From positions 24,923,510 to 24,987,509 of the forward strand of contig JANAVB010015600.1 of NCBI GenBank assembly GCA_029216955.1: DNA of 64,000 nt, in the 5' to 3' direction. Below the pieces are notes generated by a model. That model worked only from the letters and a program-made list of their open reading frames with translations. It was not told the DNA's origin and made no database searches. Positions 58,569 through 64,000 of the stretch are shown here, in pieces. Source of the stretch: Iris pallida (Eukaryota; Streptophyta; Magnoliopsida; Asparagales; Iridaceae). The stretch's first letter is position 1, and every line of letters starts with the position of its first letter. A program made the position numbers and the translations under genes.

Positions 58569-59790
58569 TCGGTGAGGCCCGTACTCCTGTTCCCAGTCTT
58601 CAAGCACTTCAGCATACTTGATCCTCCTCCGAACTACTAATATGACAGTAGCAGCAACGATTAGTGCAAACGTAAATATTGCCACTGGCAGCAGCCAAAC
58701 TACTATATGCTTCGGTTTCCGTTTAGACTTAGGCCTCGTTTGGTTCACGGAAAGGAAATAAATTCCTTGTATTTTTCATGGAAATGGAAAAGTAGGATTC
58801 ATGTCACATTTCTTTTCCGTTGTTTGGTAAAACAAGGAAACTACCTAGGAAAGGAAAGCAAAATATAACAATGTTCCAATAATATCCTTACCTTTTAAAA
58901 TAAAAATAATATTATAAAAAATAACATTAATGGTAAAATAAGCAATGAGACATTGTTACTTTTGTCATAACTTTTGTAATAAATGTTGGGAAAGGAGGAG
59001 GGAAAATCAATCCCATGGGTCTTGAGTGGAACCATATTCCCACCAATTTTCTTCCTTGTCAGGAAATTGATTTCCAAGTTTGTGGCTACCCAACAAAGAA
59101 AAGGAACAACTTTTCGTTCTTGGTTCCTTAAATCCGTGAACCAAACGAGGCCTTAGAGCGAGGAAGCTGAGGAAGCTTTCTGTAGTCGAGCGACTCGGCT
59201 TCTCCATTCACCATGAAGCTCCAACCAAGAACGTAGTGAGAAGGATGGTTCGTGATACCGGTCGCAGCGGAGAAGTCTACGTACATCTGATCATACACCA
59301 CACTGGAAAGATCGACCGTAGCCGATAGCAGAGGCCGGCTCGGCTTAGGCATTTGAGCCGGGGACATGGTAACGTTGAGTTGCATGTCTCCACCAGCAAA
59401 ATCCACCCAGACTTGCATTGGTTCGCCACTGTGAAGGTTCAACCTCTCAAACTGATCAGTTGCACTGCCGGAATTGTAACCCGCAGGACGAGAATCAACA
59501 GACTTGAGGCAGTTGACATCGATCTCGACATGGTTGTCATTGATGTCTGCAAACTCCGGCTTCTCAATCGTGTGGAGCTCGACTGCCAGCACGTGATTGG
59601 CCGCGTAACAGTTGTTCTCCGAATTGAACAGGCCTAGCCACTGGCTCGGTAAGGTGGTAGAGAGGTTGACGGTGGGGGATACGAGGAACGCCATGCCGTG
59701 GGAGCTGACTTCAGACTACTCGGAGACTATCGCGAACACGAAGGTGGTGGAGAAGGAGAGGGTTTTTCTTCTTTTTGATAGTGAACTAAA
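58569..59790 (-). pseudogene. L-type lectin receptor kinase, broken (lectin domain and membrane segment only)
   Basis: The lectin block (about 59775-59160) carries SFSTTFVFAI, VEIDVNCLKSVDS, FERLNLHSGEPMQVWVDF and HYVLGWSFMVNGEA, typical of legume-lectin domains of plant LecRK proteins. After the MITE comes HIVVWLLPVAIFTFALIVAA, a single membrane span, then a juxtamembrane segment ending EYGPHR, where the copia is inserted. The kinase domain must lie left of the window, if it survives. The N-terminus with signal peptide is missing beyond about 59775. A TAG (about 59714) interrupts VSE...SEVSSHGMAF. Intact relatives sit in the plasma membrane and act in immunity signalling. Confidence 0.92.
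58732..59152. mobile_element. Tourist-like (PIF/Harbinger) MITE, 421 bp
   Basis: Terminal inverted repeats GGCCTCGTTTGGTTCACGGA and TCCGTGAACCAAACGAGGCC are flanked by TSD TTA (58729-58731 and 59153-59155). Without the MITE and one TSD the kinase frame reads LPRSKSKRKPK without a break, so it inserted into an intact coding exon. The interior is AT-rich and non-coding. Confidence 0.93.
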
Positions 59791-60212
59791 ATGATGTTGA
59801 TTTGATATAGGGATGTTTTGTATAAAACAAGCCTTAGGTTGAGCATTAGTACTTACGTTGAGCATTAGTACTTACCTGCAAAAGTCTAAGCGTTTGTTAT
59901 GAAATAAATCCTTAAGGTGTTCTGATGATTGGGATATAGGTAAAAAAAAATATATTCTATGATATACATTACAATGAAAGATTTGATCTTGACATATTTT
60001 TCTTCAATATGATTGGTAGGAGCCAATTGCTCATATGATGATCGAGTTCCTTCCTTTGTTATGGCTGTAGGATTTTCAATCAATGACTTACTTAGAAACA
60101 CTTATTAGCTGAGTAATCCGCAGGACTACAGCTATTGAAGAATAAACTGGTTTTTATTTCTACTATGCGAAATCATGTCACAACTTGAGCATATTTGATT
60201 AAAATATGTTGA
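59791..60212. other. AT-rich flank, no gene seen
   Basis: A short tandem duplication TTGAGCATTAGTACTTAC occurs at about 59838 and 59857. Nothing else is recognisable. Confidence 0.6.
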
Positions 60213-60222
60213 TTCATGATCA

Positions 60223-60669
60223 ATGTTTTAAAAACCGGACCGATGATCGAACCGAAATTTTTTGGTATAGGTCGGACCGGAGTTCAACCGGAATTCAATT
60301 GGAGTTCAATAAACTTAGTTTAGTTTGGTTCAAATAGGTAAAATATCCATATTTACTTCTTGGTTTAGTTTGGTTTGGTCATAAATATGTTAGTTCGGTT
60401 TAATTTTACAACAATAAGGTCGATTAAAACCAAATAAAGAATCAAATGGTCCAAATTTCACATAATAATTTATTTTGAATTTTTTTACAATAAAAAAAAA
60501 ATCAAAATTGGCCAGTTCAATTGTGAACCGGTTCGGCCGGTTCACCGGTTGAACCCGGTTTTGACAAAAAACCGATGGTTCTTTAAAAGATCTGATTTTA
60601 GTCGAACCGGACCGATTTTTTGGGTTGGACCCGGTCCAACCGCCGGTCCGATCGGTTTTTACAAGATTG
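60223..60669. mobile_element. MULE-like MITE with a 10-bp target duplication
   Basis: The direct repeat TTCATGATCA lies at 60213-60222 and 60670-60679. The bounded sequence has inverted ends (TTTTAAAAACCGGACCGA and TCGGTTTTTACAAG) and a central field of AACCGG/CCGGTT words (60520-60660). A 9-11-bp TSD is typical of Mutator-like elements. The exact ends are uncertain because the inverted repeats are imperfect. Confidence 0.6.
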
Positions 60670-60944
60670 TTCATGATCATTCACAATTATTTAACTTTAT
60701 TTGTTACTCGCTAGTCAACCTTCTTGACACTTTAGTAGAGAGTTTTTTTTTTATATACAATGAGCCATGCAATAGTTTCTTAAATGTTGTTGGATTCATG
60801 GACTATTTCTTAGCATTAGAATTTACCATCTCGATGATATGATATAGGAAGTCACAAATCAACAAAGTTTGTTATACTAATGCACAATCAATATCTCATA
60901 GACTCATTTATAATTTTAGACCTTACATTTCTAAAACCTTTGTC

Positions 60945-61377
60945 AAAGATCCATCTTTTCATGAGTTTATATGAGATCTTTTCAGGAGATTTATCTTTAT
61001 CTCTTCGGGAGAGATCCGATCTCTTGGAGAGATTTTTCATCTCTTCGGAAAATATTATTCTCTTCAGGGGTACTTTAATCTCTTCATGAGGTATTCTATA
61101 GACGAAAGGAAAAAATCCGGTACAATAGTACCTCCTGAAGAGATTAAAGTACCCCCTAAAGATTATGATAATATCTCCCAAAGAGAGAAATATTCTATAG
61201 ACGAAAGGAATAATCCAGTCCTATAGTACCTCCTGAAGAGATTAAAGTACCCCCTGAAAATTATGATAATATCTCCCGAAGAGAGAAAATCTCCCGAAGA
61301 GATCGGATATCTCCCAAAGAGATAAAGATAAATCTCCTGAAAAGATCTCATATAAACTCATGAAAAGATGGATCTTT
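60945..61377. repeat. Foldback repeat of about 430 bp with an internal 99-bp tandem duplication
   Basis: The left arm starts AAAGATCCATCTTTTCATGA and the right arm ends TCATGAAAAGATGGATCTTT. The arms pair over roughly 150 bp with indels. ATTCTATAGACGAAAGGA occurs at 61093 and 61192 inside. The sequence is built from GAAGAGAT/ATCTCTTC words. I find no clear TSD. Confidence 0.85.
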
Positions 61378-61436
61378 GGAAGAGATCTATTATAATCTCC
61401 TGAAAAGATAATATTACTCTTCTGAAGAGATAATAT

Positions 61437-64000
61437 TGTAATGACTGTGGTTCGAATTACGTATCTTGGTATACGTGTACGTATTTTGACTTGTTTTGCA
61501 TGCCTTCCTGCTTGGTTTAATTGGCATTTTTCATTGTTTTGTTCACCTTGGGTTGGTTCGGCTAGGCTTACATTTGCTTATTTGGTTCATCATGAACCAA
61601 GTGGAGAACCCCTACCGACCACCACCATCTCCATTTATTAACCCCAACCACCTTTCTCTCTCTTCATTCAATTTCTCATTACTGCTCTTCCTCTTATTCT
61701 TCCGCACCGAACCCTCACCGTAGGCAAGTACATCTTGCTTCATGGAGGAACCTAATTTTATTGTTCCATTCTCTTTCTCGTAACATTCTAAGTCTCTTTA
61801 GTATTTAGCATTTTCGAATTCCATGGCTCATTTCATGTGGATCTAGGTTTTAGTATTTTTGATCTTCATGGTTTTGATCTTCTGGAACTTGCTTGCTTTC
61901 GGAATGGAGAGTTCCATGTAGTAGGGGATTTGATTTCTCGCAAGGTTGGCTCTTGGATGGTTGGGTTTCATCGAGTCTTGGCCGTGAGGAAGCTTTCCTG
62001 AGCTCTCGAGCTTTTTACGCCTGCTTGCTTTGGCCATGGGGAGAAGATGAAGTTTTACGCACATGTTCTAACGTGTTAGCGTAGTGTTTAGCCTTTACGC
62101 CCACGTTTTACGTGTCAGCATGTTATTTCAGCATTTTACGCACACGTTTTCACGTGCCCGCGTAGTATTTCCTTTTTACGCCAACGTATTGCGTGCCAGC
62201 ATACTCCGTTTTTACGCTGAGTTCATTCAATTTTACGCTCGGGATCCTCCGCCCGCGTAAAAGTTGAGCTCCGTTTTACGCTGCTACCAATTTTATGCTC
62301 GGGGCTCACCAGCTCGCGTAAAATCGGGCTAGCGTAAAATCCCTACCTCGAGCGTAAAGTTTGCCCGGGTGTTTCCTCGCGTAAAACTTCACGCGTAAGA
62401 CTTGGCTGTGAGCTGTACACGTATAGTGTTACTCCTTCATGTCATGACCCGCGTAAAGTTTATCCCTCTCGACTCTGCCCTGCGTAAAATCTTGCGTATA
62501 ATTGCTTCCCCTTCCGGCCATGTCGTGCGTAGAGCTATTTTACGCTCGTGGCTCCTCGGCCCAGCATGCACTCCTTAGCGTAAAGAGTAGGGAGTACTAC
62601 TTTACGCTAGCCCGTACTCTTGGCGTACACTCTCTCGTGTACTCTCCCATGGCACTACCTATTGTATATTTTTACGCCCATTTTATATCCTTACGCCTTT
62701 TGTCATGAACTTGATAATCACGAATTTATTTAATGTGTCTGGAATGGTAATTGTACACGGTATGAAGTAAACATGATGGGACATGACACGATAGTGAACC
62801 GTAGTGATGCACTCTTGACAAGTAAAGTGACATGATAGTGGCCCGTCGTGGCGCACTCCTGGCAAGTATACCTGACATGATTATCTCGAATTGATGTTGC
62901 GACAGCTAACATGACATGACCTAACAGGAATGAATAACCTGGACACCGTGGGCGATTGTGCTTGTACAAATAAACCAGTATTGTCTTACATCATGTCTAG
63001 GACAGGGACCCCTGAGTACCACGGTCAGGGGTACCTACTAAAATGGACTAAGGCTAATAACTAGAATAACACAGTAGTCATGAAAAGATTTTCCAGCTAC
63101 AGGCAATCCCGTTACCTGGGCGCGCTTGAGATCTGTAGCCTACCATCGAGTAGGGCACATTTCCAGCACACTGTCATGTGTTGTACCCTCTAAGTCACCT
63201 AAGGGTACATGCGTTTCCTGGACGATGTACCCACTTAAATTCAACCCCTAATATTCGACCTGGGTAACCTGGATGGTCTGCAGGTCTTGTAGCTGTGGAA
63301 TAATCTCGCTGTATCTTGTTAGTAAATAGGCCTGTGATAACCCTAGTTAGTTAAAGTATCAAGCCGTACTTATTGTTTGGCCGTGATTGATTGGATGGAA
63401 GAACCAGTCTAGTCTTGTCTTGATCTTGTACCAGATTATTGTATGTCCTGATTTCTTATATTATCTTGCCGATAAATGGTAGAAAACCAAGTTCCGTTCA
63501 GATGAAGGGTTACAACCCCGGTCCTTGTTTGGTTTACGGGTTGTAACCTGGTTATCTGAATAGTTCCATGGTCATCTCGTCGTATATCATCCTGATATAT
63601 TTTTTTTATTTCCAGTTCTTACTATTTATTTATACAGTTGTGCTAATTGCTGGTTTTAGTTCCTAAGTGAAGCTTCCTTTGTGGCACTTGCTCTTTCTGG
63701 GATATGACCCAGCTGGTTTTGTATGACCAGATTTTGGAGCAGCTCCAGAGGATCTACCGACCATCCAGCCCGATAGTGACCACCAGGCGTAACCAGGACA
63801 ACGAGTGGGTTATTTTTGGCTCTCCCAATTTATTGTAAAAATATTCTTTTGAGACGTTTAGCCGACGAGCACCTGTTTAGCTCGATTGCACTTTACTTAC
63901 TGTCTGCCCACGGGCTGTAACATGATTGACAGATCCTAGTGTTGATCATGTATGACTAAACTCTTGCTAGTCCTGACATTTTACAACGACTAGCTTCATG
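61437..64000 (+). repeat. Possible 5' end of another large LTR or non-coding element
   Basis: After the foldback the sequence begins TGTAATGACTGTGG. It has a TATA-like CATTTATTAACCCC near 61630 and a pyrimidine-rich leader (CTTTCTCTCTCTTC) ending CACCGTAGGCAAGTACATC, laid out like the promoter part of a plant Ty3-type LTR. No second copy or end is in the window, so this is only a suggestion. From 62700 to 64000 I recognise no gene. Confidence 0.3.
62040..62700 (+). repeat. TTTACGC/GCGTAAA word cluster
   Basis: About 25 copies of TTTACGC or GCGTAAA in both orientations lie in 660 bp at irregular spacing, for example TTTTACGCTCGG and CTCGCGTAAAATC. The surrounding DNA lacks them. The short reading frames present are incidental. 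Confidence 0.85.

Noticed and set aside
61441..62084. A protein gene in the right flank
   Set aside because: Frames are short, overlapping and without recognisable motifs; the layout fits an LTR promoter region better.

Overview
This is a nuclear window from a flowering plant with a large, repeat-rich genome. The evidence is the content itself: CACTA (En/Spm) transposons, Ty1/copia and Ty3-type LTR elements with initiator-tRNA-Met primer sites, MITEs, GT-AG introns, and fragments of three plant host genes (a lectin receptor kinase, an NPF8-type peptide transporter and plastid ClpP5). The species cannot be named from the sequence. I see no intact cellular gene. Almost all of the window is transposons inserted into transposons.

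Nesting, worked out from paired ends, target-site duplications (TSDs) and empty sites present in this same window. Level 0 is a lectin receptor kinase pseudogene on the minus strand (about 58569-59790), which also carries a 421-bp Tourist-like MITE. Level 1 is a Ty1/copia element on the minus strand that interrupts the kinase; its right LTR is 57806-58568, and 180 bp of its left LTR survives at 16256-16435. Level 2 has two insertions into the copia. On the left is a Ty3-type LTR ending at 16255. In the middle is a minus-strand element (19276-56566) with 2-kb LTRs and only 333 bp of internal sequence. Inside the left Ty3-type LTR sits CACTA-1 (right end 15279). CACTA-1 in turn holds CACTA-2 (7814-12662, TSD GAG) and the 3' part of a Ty3 element with an antisense gene (1-5277). 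Inside the right LTR of the 2-kb-LTR element sits a plus-strand element (23530-56317, TSD TTAGC) with 4.5-kb LTRs that keeps only gag. Its left LTR received CACTA-4 (24529-29176, TSD AAT), which carries the NPF8 and ClpP5 fragments, and a non-coding LTR element (30859-47885, TSD CCTTT). The latter's left LTR received CACTA-3 (31744-40603, TSD CTT), a nearly complete two-gene CACTA.

The remaining 59.8-64 kb holds a MULE-like MITE with a 10-bp direct repeat, a large foldback repeat, and what may be the start of another large LTR, rich in a GCGTAAA/TTTACGC motif.

Function and state. The most intact coding units are the antisense three-exon gene at 1-3431 (plant-mobile-domain-like; splice phases match) and CACTA-3 (transposase plus second gene). 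CACTA-3's transposase has a 1-bp deletion that stops it before its C-terminal domain. The copia, gag and captured-gene sequences all carry stops, frameshifts or active-site changes. Many changes are of the C-to-T/G-to-A type expected of methylated, silenced DNA.

Most unusual observations: (1) an ATGCGGCTC-type motif scattered dozens of times through the intron and promoter of the antisense gene and into the adjacent LTR, with other LTR families carrying different scattered motifs of their own; (2) two unrelated host genes captured in one CACTA; (3) a CACTA internal-deletion derivative together with a parent-like relative in one window; (4) long hairpins inside several elements; (5) a cluster of W-box-like TTGAC motifs in the 4.5-kb LTR.
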